A stretch of DNA of 9,906 nucleotides from Elusimicrobiota bacterium (GTDB taxonomy: Bacteria; Elusimicrobiota; Elusimicrobia; FEN-1173). This document shows positions 1-9,300 of this stretch, piece after piece; within the stretch, counting starts at the first letter, position 1, and every line of letters starts with the position of its first letter. A model generated the notes under the pieces. The model ran no database searches and was not told where the DNA came from. It worked only from the letters and a program-made list of their open reading frames with translations. Where the stretch lies: contig PMLF01000340.1 in assembly GCA_003158755.1 (NCBI GenBank), positions 1 to 9,906 on the forward strand. Reading direction: 5' to 3'. The position numbers were made by a program, and so were the translations under genes.

Positions 1-1
1 G

Positions 2-1204
2 CCCGGCGGCACCATCGTCGAGGCCACGGCGGGCAACACCGGCGTGGGGTTGGCCCTGATCGCGGCGGTCAAGGGATACCGGTGCATTTTCGTCCTGCCG
101 GATAAAATGAGCCCGGACAAAATCAATTTGCTGAAAGCCTACGGGGCCGAGGTGGTCGTGACGCCTACGTCCGTTCCGGCGGATTCGCCCGAGAGCTACA
201 ACGGCGTCGCGGACCGGATCGCCGGCGAGATCCCGAACGCCTTCCGGCCCGGACAGTTTGAAAACCAGCAAAACCCCGAGGCCCATTACGGCACGACGGG
301 CCCTGAAATCTGGGAGGACAGCGAAGGACGGGTGGACGTCCTCGTGGCGGGCATGGGGACGGGCGGCACGATTTCCGGCACCGCGAGATACCTCAAGGAA
401 AAGAAGCCCGGTCTGACGGTGGTGGGGGCCGATCCGGAAGGGTCCATCCTTTCCGGCGGCAGCCCCCGCGCCTACAAAGTGGAGGGGATCGGCGAGGACT
501 TCATTCCCAAAACGTTCGACCGCCGTCTGGTGGACGAAATGGTCCGCGTGAGCGACAAAGAATCCTTCAACACGGCCCGCCGGCTGGCGCGCGAAGAAGG
601 GATGCTCGTGGGCGGTTCTTCCGGCACGGCGCTGGCCGCGGCTCTTAAATACGCCGAACGCTTGGAAGAACCGAAATTTATCGTCGTCGTTTTCCCCGAC
701 ACGGGACGCAACTACATCCACACGGTCTATTCCGATCCATGGATGAGGGACAACGGATTCTGGGAGGGGAAACAAACCGCGCGAGTGGCGGTGAAGGACG
801 TCCTCCAACACAAACGGAGCCTTCCTCCGCTGGTTTCGGTGTCGCCGCGGGACAAATTGGTCCGCGTCGTTTTGCTTTTTCAGGAGTTCAACATTTCGCA
901 GCTGCCCGTCGTGGACGACGGCGAGATCGTGGGGAGCTTGAACGAGGCGTCGTTGATGCAGCTGCTCCATGAAGGGGTGGATTTCGACGATCAGGAGGTC
1001 GGCGCCGTGATGGGGAAGCCGTTGCCTTCCCTCGACGGGGAGACCGACGTGGTCGAGGCCTACCGCGTGCTGTTGTCGGGAGCGACGGGCATCGTCGTGA
1101 AACGGGACGGCGTTCCCCTCGGGTTGATCACCCGGGCCGACCTGGTCGCCTATTGGGTGGCGTGGTCGCCCCATGGGATCGAAAAAGAGGCGGTCCTGAA
1201 ATGA
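2..1204 (+). CDS. cbs: cystathionine beta-synthase, 5'-truncated by the window edge
   Basis: PLP enzyme that condenses homocysteine with serine to cystathionine, the first step of reverse transsulfuration, in the cytoplasm. The visible 400 residues begin just before the substrate loop (TAGNTG at 26-43, where animal CBS has TSGNTG). They continue through the phosphate-binding GTGGT (356-370), DPEGSIL, VEGIGEDFIP, GGSSGTA and PDTGRNY motifs, in the same order as vertebrate CBS. The C-terminal third (about 782-1165) is a pair of CBS domains, the regulatory Bateman module; in animal CBS this module binds S-adenosylmethionine, but bacterial ligands vary. The DSPES segment and VEGIGxDFIP favour true CBS over O-acetylserine sulfhydrylase. 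The N-terminus, including the PLP lysine, lies outside the window, so activity cannot be checked here. The stop codon overlaps the next start by ATGA, implying translational coupling. Confidence 0.93.
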   Translation, partial: PGGTIVEATAGNTGVGLALIAAVKGYRCIFVLPDKMSPDKINLLKAYGAEVVVTPTSVPADSPESYNGVADRIAGEIPNAFRPGQFENQQNPEAHYGTTGPEIWEDSEGRVDVLVAGMGTGGTISGTARYLKEKKPGLTVVGADPEGSILSGGSPRAYKVEGIGEDFIPKTFDRRLVDEMVRVSDKESFNTARRLAREEGMLVGGSSGTALAAALKYAERLEEPKFIVVVFPDTGRNYIHTVYSDPWMRDNGFWEGKQTARVAVKDVLQHKRSLPPLVSVSPRDKLVRVVLLFQEFNISQLPVVDDGEIVGSLNEASLMQLLHEGVDFDDQEVGAVMGKPLPSLDGETDVVEAYRVLLSGATGIVVKRDGVPLGLITRADLVAYWVAWSPHGIEKEAVLK

Positions 1205-2388
1205 AGTTCGAGACGCGCGCCATCCACGACGGTCAAGCGCCGGATCCCGTCACCGGCGCGGTGACGGTCCCGGTGTTTCAAACGTCCACGTTCCAACAGG
1301 ACGCTCCCGGACGGCACCGGGGGTATGAATACGCCCGGACGGGAAACCCCACGCGGAGCGCGTTGGAGACGGCGCTGGCTTCCTTGGAAGGAGGGAAACA
1401 CGCCCTGGCCTTTTCGTCGGGGGTCGCCGCCACGAACGCCGTCTTCAGCCTGCTCAAGCAAGGCGACCACATCGTCGCCGGGGACGACCTGTATGGCGGG
1501 ACCTACCGGCTGCTGGAACGGGTTTTCAGCAAGTGGGGGATAACGACCACCTACGCCGACGGCGGCGATCCGGAGTCCTTTCGGCGGGCGATGCGGAGCT
1601 CCACGCGATTGGTTTGGGTGGAAACGCCCACAAACCCGCTCCTGAAAATCGTGGATATTAAGGCGATCGCAAAGGAATCTCGGAACCGAAACGTCCTGGT
1701 GGCGGTGGACAATACCTTCGCGAGTCCCTTTTTTCAGAATCCCCTTTCGCTCGGCGCGGACATCGTCGTTCACAGCACGACCAAATACATCGCCGGACAC
1801 AGCGACCTGGTCGGGGGGGCGGTCGTGGTCAACGACGACGAGGTTTATCGAGAGTTGAAATTCCTTCAGAACGCCGCCGGGGCCGTTCCCGGCCCCTGGG
1901 ACGCCTGGCTGACGCTGCGCGGCCTAAAAACCCTGGCCGTTCGAATGAAAGCCCATGAGGAGAACGCCCTCTTTCTCGCTAATTTCTTGTCCCGTCATCC
2001 TGGGGTCAAGCGGGTGCATTACCCGGGACTCAAATCGCATCCCGGTCATCGTTTGGCCGCCCGGCAGATGAGCGGTTTCGGCGGGATGATCGGTCTGGAG
2101 CTTAAGGGTTCTCTGAAGGAAACGGATCGGTTCCTTTCGCGACTCAAGCTGTTCACCTTGGCGGAAAGCCTGGGCGGCGTGGAATCCCTGGTGTCGAACC
2201 CCGCGCGGATGACCCACGCCTCCATCCCCCGGCAACAACGGTTAGCCCGGGGCATCGCGGACACCCTCGTCCGCTTGTCGGTGGGGATCGAAAACAAGGC
2301 CGATCTCAAAGAGGATTTGGTCCAGGCGCTCTCCGGGGAAACGGCGGCGCGCGGCGGGTTACCAAAAGGTTCGCCGGTTTACTTGTAG
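1201..2388 (+). CDS. cystathionine gamma-lyase / gamma-synthase family PLP enzyme
   Basis: Full-length (395 residues) member of the Cys/Met metabolism PLP family, fold type I. The N-terminus has the family opening ETRAIHDGQ-PDP-TGAV; YEYARTGNPTR supplies the tyrosine and arginine that reach the neighbouring subunit's PLP. Next come SSGVAA, DDLYGGTYR, VETPTNP, the VAVDNTFASP aspartate, and the PLP lysine K195 in STTKYIAGHSD. The C-terminal LGGVESLVS-PARMTHASIP is also diagnostic. Directly after CBS, the likeliest role is cystathionine gamma-lyase (cystathionine to cysteine, 2-oxobutyrate and ammonia), completing reverse transsulfuration. Gamma-synthase or O-acylhomoserine sulfhydrylase activity cannot be excluded from motifs alone. 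I chose ATG 1201 over the in-frame ATG at 1153 because it gives the family N-terminus, overlaps the CBS stop by four bases and has AAGAGG (1185-1190) at a suitable distance. Confidence 0.93.
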   Translation: MKFETRAIHDGQAPDPVTGAVTVPVFQTSTFQQDAPGRHRGYEYARTGNPTRSALETALASLEGGKHALAFSSGVAATNAVFSLLKQGDHIVAGDDLYGGTYRLLERVFSKWGITTTYADGGDPESFRRAMRSSTRLVWVETPTNPLLKIVDIKAIAKESRNRNVLVAVDNTFASPFFQNPLSLGADIVVHSTTKYIAGHSDLVGGAVVVNDDEVYRELKFLQNAAGAVPGPWDAWLTLRGLKTLAVRMKAHEENALFLANFLSRHPGVKRVHYPGLKSHPGHRLAARQMSGFGGMIGLELKGSLKETDRFLSRLKLFTLAESLGGVESLVSNPARMTHASIPRQQRLARGIADTLVRLSVGIENKADLKEDLVQALSGETAARGGLPKGSPVYL

Positions 2389-2478
2389 TGTCGTAAGAGA
2401 ACTGGCGAGGTTTTAAGGACCAACTTGCCCCGGCCAAGCTCGAAGTTGAGCGAACAGGGCGCTAAAGCGGCGGAATCC

Positions 2479-2498
2479 ATTTGTTGATTTCAACAAAT
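2479..2498. promoter_or_regulatory. 20-base palindrome, possible operator or RNA hairpin
   Basis: ATTTGTTGA (2479-2487) and its exact reverse complement TCAACAAAT (2490-2498) flank two T bases. The perfect 9-base arms and very short spacer suit a dimeric regulator's operator better than an RNA loop. Its last four bases (2495-2498) are also the first four of the terminator 5' arm, so as RNA the two structures would compete. I do not recognise the binding protein. Symmetry is seen directly; the regulatory role is inferred. Confidence 0.4.
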
Positions 2499-2538
2499 CC
2501 CGTGCCGCTGAACCAACAGCCGCACGGGATTTTATTTT
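2495..2538 (+). terminator. intrinsic terminator or attenuator hairpin
   Basis: AAATCCCGTGC (2495-2505) pairs exactly with GCACGGGATTT (2522-2532). After one C/C mismatch, GCTG (2507-2510) pairs with CAGC (2517-2520) around the loop AACCAA (2511-2516). The 3' arm runs into a T-rich stretch to 2539. This is a classic Rho-independent layout and could end the cbs-gamma-lyase transcript. It lies just eight bases before the ribosome-binding site of the next gene, so an attenuator controlling the dsrE-tusA-giant genes is an equally plausible reading. Confidence 0.75.
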
Positions 2539-2540
2539 TC

Positions 2541-2546
2541 AGGAGG
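2541..2546 (+). promoter_or_regulatory. strong ribosome-binding site (AGGAGG)
   Basis: A consensus Shine-Dalgarno eight bases before ATG 2555. It fixes the start of the DsrE-like gene and is the strongest translation signal in the window. Confidence 0.85.
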
Positions 2547-2554
2547 AAAAAGTC

Positions 2555-3034
2555 ATGGCGGAGAATAAGAAGCTTTCCATCATCCTGATGAGCGGCGAGT
2601 TCGACAAGTCCATCGCGGCCTTCACCTTGGCCTCGGGGGCGGCGGCCATCGGATACGAGACCAACGTGTTCTTCACCTTTTGGGGGTTGAACAACGTTAA
2701 AAAGAAGAAAGGCCGGAGCTTCATCGGCAGAGGGGTCCTGGCCCGCTTCTTCAATTTCCTCCTGGGAGGGAGCCGAAAACTGCCCCTGAGCCGACTCAAC
2801 TTCGGCGGACTCAGCCCGATCCTCCTGACGGGCCTGATGAAGTCCCGGAACGTGGCCACGCGGGACGAATTGTTCAACGCCTCCGTCCAATTGGGCGTCA
2901 ACTTATACGCCTGCGAAATGGCGTTGACCGTCCTCGGCCTGACCAAGGACGATTTAATCCCCGAGGTCAAAAGCATCCTGGGCGTGGCCAAATTCCTGGA
3001 GCTGTCCGCCGGCGGGCAGACCCTTTTCCTATGA
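2555..3034 (+). CDS. DsrE/DsrF/DrsH-like family protein (DsrE2-type sulfur carrier)
   Basis: A 159-residue cytoplasmic protein of the DsrE/F/DrsH-like family, whose members bind persulfide sulfur on a conserved cysteine and pass it to TusA-type partners. The family layout is clear: KKLSIIL-SGEFDKSIAAF-LASGAA opens the Rossmann-like fold, FFTFWGLN is the signature of the DsrE2 subgroup, followed by a basic stretch (KKKKG), a hydrophobic loop, then LPLSRLNFGGL. ELFNASVQLGVNLYACEMAL places the conserved cysteine at C120. The hydrophobic segment around residues 62-75 (VLARFFNFLLGG) could associate with the membrane, as suggested for some DsrE2 proteins. Its stop overlaps the tusA-like start by ATGA, so the two are probably made together and act as partners. 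The donor and acceptor are not shown by the sequence. Confidence 0.88.
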   Translation: MAENKKLSIILMSGEFDKSIAAFTLASGAAAIGYETNVFFTFWGLNNVKKKKGRSFIGRGVLARFFNFLLGGSRKLPLSRLNFGGLSPILLTGLMKSRNVATRDELFNASVQLGVNLYACEMALTVLGLTKDDLIPEVKSILGVAKFLELSAGGQTLFL

Positions 3035-3255
3035 GTTCGTTCGCGCTGGACATCACCAAAGAGCACTGTCCGATGACCTTCGTTAAGGTGAAGCTGCAGC
3101 TTTCCAAGCTGCAGGCCGGCGATACGTTGGAGGTCCTCCTCTCCGAAGGGGAACCCCTCGAAAACGTGCCGAAGTCGGCCGTCGAGCAGGGGTTCCAGGT
3201 CTTGGAACTCACCCGCGTGAAGGGGCCCGTGCACAAGCTGGTCATTAAAAAGTAA
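3031..3255 (+). CDS. TusA-family sulfurtransferase (SirA/YedF-like sulfur carrier)
   Basis: A 74-residue single-domain protein, normal length for the TusA fold, which carries sulfur as a persulfide on one cysteine. The hallmark CPM motif gives C13 (EHCPMTFVKVKLQLSKLQAGDTLEVLL). The family's usual CPxP is CPMT here. The variant DITKEHCPMTFVK with GEPLENVPKSAVEQGFQVLEL belongs to a TusA-like subgroup rather than to the E. coli tRNA-thiolation TusA itself, so I give no gene symbol. ATGA overlap with the DsrE-like gene indicates co-translation. Only 36 bases follow before the giant gene, so all three probably share a transcript. The likely role is relaying sulfur between DsrE and an acceptor pathway that is not visible here. 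Confidence 0.88.
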   Translation: MSSFALDITKEHCPMTFVKVKLQLSKLQAGDTLEVLLSEGEPLENVPKSAVEQGFQVLELTRVKGPVHKLVIKK

Positions 3256-3279
3256 CCGATTCAAATCGAGGGGAAATAC

Positions 3280-3284
3280 GGGAG
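3280..3284 (+). promoter_or_regulatory. ribosome-binding site of the giant gene (GGGAG)
   Basis: Seven bases before ATG 3292. It supports that start over the later in-frame ATG at 3346, which would cut away the charged part of the signal peptide. The 36-base gap shows no terminator. Confidence 0.6.
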
Positions 3285-3291
3285 CCGAGCC

Positions 3292-3396
3292 ATGAATCAA
3301 ATTAATTCCATCGCAATCAAAATCCGGAAACAGACGGCCGTCGTCATGGCGTCGGCTCTCCTTTTCACCAGTCTTTTCTCCCCGCTCGCGGAAGCC
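3292..3396 (+). other. Sec signal peptide of the giant protein
   Basis: Residues 1-35. A basic n-region contains K10, R12 and K13. A hydrophobic core runs from about residue 15 to 32 (TAVVMASALLFTSLFSPL). The AEA|GF site fits signal peptidase I cleavage after A35. There is no lipobox cysteine. If uncleaved, it would act as an N-in anchor with the same topology for what follows. Confidence 0.85.
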
Positions 3397-6300
3397 GGGT
3401 TTTGGCAGGACCGCCGCCGGGCGGCCGAGGCGAGGGGGAATCGAGGGGACGGGCCGACGCTGGTCGCCGCCCTTCCCGCGGGCGTATCGGCGGACCCCCT
3501 TCAAATCATCAAGCAATTGCCGGGAATCGACCCTCGCCGGGTGACGCAATCCCTTCCGGAGTCGGTCGCCCGCAACCTGCCCGACGGTTTTTCAAGCCGT
3601 CACGCGGCGCTCCTTTCCGCCCTCGTCGGTCCATTTGGAACCGTCCGATCCATCGAGCCGGGAAAAGGGAAGGAGAAAGAAAAGGTCGTCCTCTTCCTCC
3701 AAGACATCCACCTGAATCCGGAGGCCCAAACCAATATCGGCCGACTCATCCAATCCGTGGCGCAAAAGGACCGCGTCGGGGTGGTGGCCCTGGAGGGAGC
3801 GTTCGATGCCATCGACGTGAGCCGGTACCGGTCGTTCGCTCATCCGGATTCCGTCCGGCGGGCGGCCGACGCCTTGTTCCATGAAGGGAAGATTTGCGGT
3901 CCCATCCACGGCGCGTTGACGGACGCTCCGGCGGATCTGAGGTATCTCGGAGTGGACGACCCCGCGCATTATTCCGCCAACGTGGAAGCCTATCGTCGGT
4001 CCAGCGGACTCGTTTCCCAATACAAAACGCGGTTGTCGGACATCAAGAGGGAGCTGTCCCGCGTCAAGGGCGGCGTGTTCAATCCGGGACTTTTGGATTT
4101 CGACGGAAAAGTGGAATCCTATCGCGCCGGGACCCTCCCCCTGGGGGATTACGTTCGGATCCTCGCCGGACGGGCTCCCTCGGTTCCTTCGAACGTGAAA
4201 GAGTTCCTGGAGGCGTTGGACAGCGAGGCGAAGCTGGATTTCAAGAAAGTGGAGGCCGAAAGGTCTCAACTGATCGGCCGGTTGGTCCATTCGTTGGGGA
4301 AAAAGGACATCGACGGCCTCGTGGAAGAGACCGCCGCTTACCGGTTGGGACAAATCCGCTACTCGGAGTTTTATCGGAGCCTCCAGGTCCTCGGCAAGAA
4401 AGCGGGCGTCTCCCTGGGGAAGTATCCCGAAATGGAGAGCTACATCCGGTATATCCTCCTGTCGGAGCGGATCAACGCGGAGAGCCTCTTTTCCGAAGTC
4501 CTCGCCCTGGAAAAGTCCGTCTACGACGGGCTCGCCGAATCGAAAGAAGAAAAATACCTGGTGGAACGGTCCTCCCAAGTGTTCCGCATCGGAAAGTTGC
4601 TGGACTTTTCCCTGACTCCCGGGGAATGGCGGGATTATCAGGGCTCATACGCCGTATCCGTTTCTCCGATTCCCTTTGACCTGACCTCCTTCGAGGATTT
4701 CTATAAGGAGGCCGACGCTCGGAACCAATCTCTGGCGAGGAACCTGATCCAATCCCCCGAATTCAACGCCTCGGATTTATCCGTGTTGGTGGCGGGAGGA
4801 TTCCATACCGAGAGGGTCGCGGGTTTGCTCCGGGACCAGGGGGTCACGGTGGTGACCGTCGCCCCCAAAATCACGAAAGTGGATTCCGAGAACGGCACGA
4901 CCTATTTGTCCGTCTTCACTCAGGAGAAGACGCCGCTGGAGAAATGGTTTGAGGGGGAAAAACTGTTCCTTTCTCCCCTGCGCACCGAGCATCTGGACGA
5001 GTTGCCTCTCCTGGTCTTGGCGGAAGAGGCCTGGAGCCTTCCGGCGGGAGAAGTATTCAGGGACGCTCAGCGGGAGTTCGAGCGGTTGTCGCCCGAATCG
5101 GCGGCGGACCGCCGCGTGACCGTCGAGAAGATCAACGGCGCCGCCCGGATCACGATCACCCGCCTTTCTTCGGCGGAAACCCGCACGATCGAAGTGCGAC
5201 TGACGGGGGAAGGGGACGGCGCCGGGGCCGAATTCAGGGATTCCACGGTGACGGGAGGGCACTGGACCCCGGTCGCGACAATCCTTCGCGGCGCCCGGGA
5301 GAGGGTGCTCCATCTTTCCTGGGTCCGTGCCGCCGTCGATGCGCTGACGATCGACCGGAAGGCCGCCGTCGGCGCGGAAGTACGCGGCGGAGCCGCGAAA
5401 CGGGAGGGCGCTTCCGCCCTTCCTCCCGCCGCGCCGTCGTCCGACAGGGGTCCCCTTGGGAACGGGTCGGAAGCCCCTTCCGCCTTCCGAGGGAGGGATT
5501 TCTATTTCGCTTCCAAGGAATTCCCTGTCCGCGTTTCCGGCGTTGCGGGAACGCCTTCCGCCGACGTCGAAGGGGTATATCAAGCCCTCCTTCATCATTC
5601 GGGCGCCGGCCGGTTCCTGACGAGCCTCTCGGATCGTTTGGATCGTGAGACCGGCGAAGCGGGAAGCGTCGTCAGCCTCGACGTGCGGGTGACCGCCGAT
5701 CGCGAGTTGAACCACCATTACTCGTTTGAGGAAAGCGACGGCCGGTTGACGGTGTATCTCTCCCCGGCGGGAAGCGTGGATGGCTCCGATCTTTTCGGCG
5801 AGGCGCGGCCGATCGAATCCGCCTTGGCGAAGAGGATTTCAACCGAACCATTTTCCTGGGATAACTACCTCCATTCCCTCCTGCTTTGGTACGCCAACGT
5901 CCATCGCGGCGACGGGCCAAATTCCAAGACCATCACGAAGCGCCTGGAAAAGGCCCGTCGGAAAACCCTGGCTTCCTTCCGGATACCGGAGGGCGAATGG
6001 GACGATTACGTGGTGGCTTTCAATAATGAAAGGATTCTAAAAGCCATTAAAGAGACCAACGTGTCGGACCCTTCTTCCGCGCGGGAAGCCTTCGCCGCCG
6101 ATTTGGGGCTTCCCTTGGACGTGGGAGTTCTGGTCTTCAAGAAAAGCAGCGCCAAAGAAGGCAGCGTCCCCGCCCGGTTGGGCGGCGGGCAATACGAGAG
6201 GGTCACCGAGTCCGGCATCAATTACGCCGACCGGGAAACGCCCGATTTTTATGAGCCGGGCACTCCCGCCGCGGTCCTGGACATCCTCTTCGCGGAAATA

Positions 6301-9300
6301 TTGTTCCGTCGAAACAACGGGCATGTTTCCATCTTGAATGAATTGTCCCAAAAGGATTCGGACCTGACCGTCGATTCGATCTTCGCCGGGTTGGATCAAC
6401 ACGCCGGAACCGAGGCGCTGAACTATCTGAAACAAACCGTGATCGGAAACGGCCAGCCCGTCCTGGACGCCGAGGGAACGGTCCGTACCCACCGCTACAT
6501 GGACAACGGGGCTTCCACGCTGACGTTCCAGCCCGTCGTCGAGGTGTTTTTGAAGGCGTTCCGCCTCCGAGTGAATCAATTCCCCGCCTTGGTGGAGAAG
6601 GCGAAATCCATCTTTGCCCGCTTTTTCTCCGCTCCGGTCGACAAATACGATTTCATCCCGGCCCAAAACACCTCCGAGGCCGTCAATCTGCTGACCGGCC
6701 CCTTGGCGGCCCTAAGCCGGGAGCGGGGAGAGGAGCCGGTCGTCCTGAACAGCCGCGCGGAGCATAACGCCATGGGCGTGAATTTCCGCGAGAACGGGAT
6801 CAGCCGCGTGTCGTTGGATTTCGACGAGGACGGGTTCATCCGCCTGGACGATTTGCGGGTCGTCCTGCGTGAATACAACGAGGAAAAGGCCCACGGGAAC
6901 CGGCGCATCCGCCTGGTGGCGTTGACGGGGGCGTCGAACGTTTTAGGCACGGGCGTCCTGACCCGCGGCGAGGATTACCTCCGGGAACTGGCCGCCGTGG
7001 TCCATGAATTCGGCGCGGAGCTCCTGGTGGACGGCGCCCAGGCCACGGCCCACCGGCGGATCGTCTTGGACGGCGAGGGGAACCGCTACGTGGACTACTT
7101 CGTCTTCTCGGGGCACAAAGTGCACGCCCCTTTCGGTTCCGGCGGCTTGTTCGCCAGGAAAGAGTCCTCCTTGACTTCCGGCGCCCTTCAGCAGGACCTC
7201 CCTCTCGGTCGGAGCAACGTGGCCGGACTCGCCGCCACGGCGGCGGCCCTGCAATTGCTCGGCGACGCCGGAATGGACCTCGTTGAATCCGAGGAAAGCG
7301 GCCTGACCCGTTACGCCGTCGAACAACTGACGCAAGTCCCCGGGTTGACGCTTTTCGGCATCAACGATCCCTCGAAAGCCCATTTGAAGGAAGGGGTCCT
7401 CGCCTTCAACCTGAAGGGGCTTTCTTTCCGGCAGCTCGGGCTGGCCTTGAGGGATCGGGGGCAGATCAGCAACCGGGGCGGCTGCCACTGCAGCGCGGAC
7501 ACCTGGTACACCGTCCTGTACCGGAATCAAATCCCGGATTCCGGCGGCGTCCGAGTCTCCCTCGCCCTCTACAACACCCGGGAGGATATCGACGTATTGA
7601 AAGAATCCCTGCTTTGGATCAACGACCATAAAAGCGAGTTTCGGGAACCGAAATCCACGCCGGTGGAAGTCGAAATTCAGGAGGTCAACGGGTCCATCCA
7701 GCCCTTGAAGCACCTCTTCTTCGACGCGAAAGACGGGGGAAAATACCTGGCCGTTTTGAGGGACGGGGGAATCCGGCGATTGGAAGTTCGGTTCCTCGAC
7801 GAATCCGCGAGCGACCAACGGCCGGGGACCCAACTGGACGACGGCGTTCTGCGGATATTCCTTGAACGGGAACGGGAGCCGAATGTTTTGTTGTCCCGGT
7901 TGGCCGTGTTGACGACGAAGATCGACTGCTCTTCGACGGGATTCGTCGAAGAGGGAAAAGGGGATTTCTGCCCCACCGGAGCGGCCCTGAGGGAAGCCCT
8001 CGAAGAGGCCGGGCTTCTGAAAGGGACTTCCGCGGAGGAGACGGCCGCGGTTTACGGGTCCGACGCTATTTCAAAGGCGCCCGGGAATGCCGTCCAGATC
8101 CTTTGGGTCGCCCTGGGGGTGGTGTCGATCCAGTTCGTGAATTTTGGGGGAACGCATCTTTCATGGCTTCAATCCCTCACGGCGATCCTGCTCGCGGCCT
8201 TGGTGAACGAATTCGGGCACGTCGTTGAAACGAAGGGGAGATCGTTCCCTCGGTTCCGGTCGGAAGGCCGGGGATGGCGGAGGGTCCTCGGCTTTCGCCT
8301 GACGGTTCCGGGAGCGCACGGCCGTTCCGGGACGTTCGCCAATGCCGCGGCGCTCCTCGTGTTGGTGTTTGCGTATGATCCTTTTCATTTGCCGGATTCA
8401 ATATTTGGGCCGCTTGTGTGGGCCAATTTTTTCATGGCCATCAGTCCTATTGATTTGCGGAGTGCGGTGGAGTATTCCAATGGATTTGATGGAAAACCGA
8501 CAGATCCTGAACCGTCGGCGGGGTGGAAAAGGAAATTCAGGCGTGGGCACATCACAATTGCCACCTTGATCCTTTTCGCACTCAACTACAGGATTACCAC
8601 GTTGATCCTGACTTTCCCGGTGCTCCTGGCCATCGTCGTGGCCCCCTATGCCCAAGATGAATGGAAGGTTATCCGCGCCGAAGCCCGGATCATCGACTCT
8701 CTGGTGTCCGAGGCGGGCGAGAAAGGTTCCGGAAAGGAAAAGGCCGAAGAGCTCCTCGCGGAGTTTCTCAATCAGGACAGGCTGTTGGCGGACCATGTCC
8801 CTTCTCGTGAAGGGAAGGGCGTGACTCTCAACGATGTCCTCCGGTCTTTCCGTTCCCGCTTGTCCTCGGGCAGCCGGCTGCAGCGGTGGGCGGCCCGGCG
8901 GGCCCTTTCTCTCGAGTCGAAAACGAGGGGCGCGACGGTGAACCCGGTCAAGGTTCTGGATTTGATTGCCGCCAATGTGGGGTACGTCGATGTCATAGTA
9001 ACGGAGAGACCTGATTATATTCTCGTCCAAAAGGCTCTCGAAGAAACAACGGTGGGGAAACAGTTTCAAAAGGCCCTATTCGATAGTGGGATTAGGACCC
9101 TCGCCCTCGCGCCGGTCGCTAAAAGCCCGGTGGAGAATGAAGTCCCCGGATCGATCTATTCCGACGGTAAACTCGGACTGTTCGGGAATTTCAGGAATAT
9201 CAACGATGATTCAACCTTGATTGTCCGGGCGGTGGCGGATGCGTCCGTCCGTCTTGACACCTCGCAAAACGAAGGTGATGGAATTGGTTATTTCGCCCCG

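Larger units (their letters stand above)
2389..2554 (+). other. 166-base intergenic leader between the transsulfuration and sulfur-carrier genes
   Basis: No coding potential is recognised on either strand. The 3' half holds a 20-base palindrome, a strong terminator-like hairpin and the AGGAGG ribosome-binding site, listed separately. The 5' half has only short weak complementarities (for example CAACTT near 2421 with AAGTTG near 2443), and I could not identify a -35/-10 pair. Only about eight bases separate the T-tract from the ribosome-binding site, so a promoter for the downstream gene cannot fit after the hairpin. Transcription must therefore read through it or start upstream of it. Confidence 0.6.

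Noticed and set aside
1153..1200. Upstream ATG extension of the gamma-lyase gene
   Set aside because: It would add 16 residues with no family similarity and overlap CBS by over 50 bases; ATG 1201 gives the standard N-terminus and an ATGA junction.
2389..2478. Riboswitch (SAM-type) considered because of the sulfur context and a GCTAAA element near 2461
   Set aside because: I could not build the conserved core or pseudoknot of any SAM class; only the short GCTAAA string matches. A covariance-model search of 2380-2560 would settle it.
3257..3268. Small inverted repeat CGATT-CA-AATCG before the giant gene
   Set aside because: Five-base arms with a two-base spacer and no T-tract; expected by chance and too weak for a terminator.
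3592..4578. Long minus-strand open frame (328 codons) opposite the giant gene
   Set aside because: Its translation resembles no family and mirrors a well-supported + frame. High GC readily creates long antisense frames. The same applies to minus-strand frames at 2539-3549, 4777-5718, 6037-6666, 6943-7833 and 8398-9069.
3894..4679. Plus-strand open frame of 261 codons in another frame
   Set aside because: The product is Arg/Gly/Pro-rich with no motifs and lies inside the giant frame, which reads DDPAHYSANVEAYRR and similar normal protein there. A shadow frame.
8206..8220. Reading NEFGH as an active HExxH zinc protease site
   Set aside because: The first His is Asn in both copies, so the classical zinc site is incomplete. 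I describe the modules as M50-like and probably non-classical instead.
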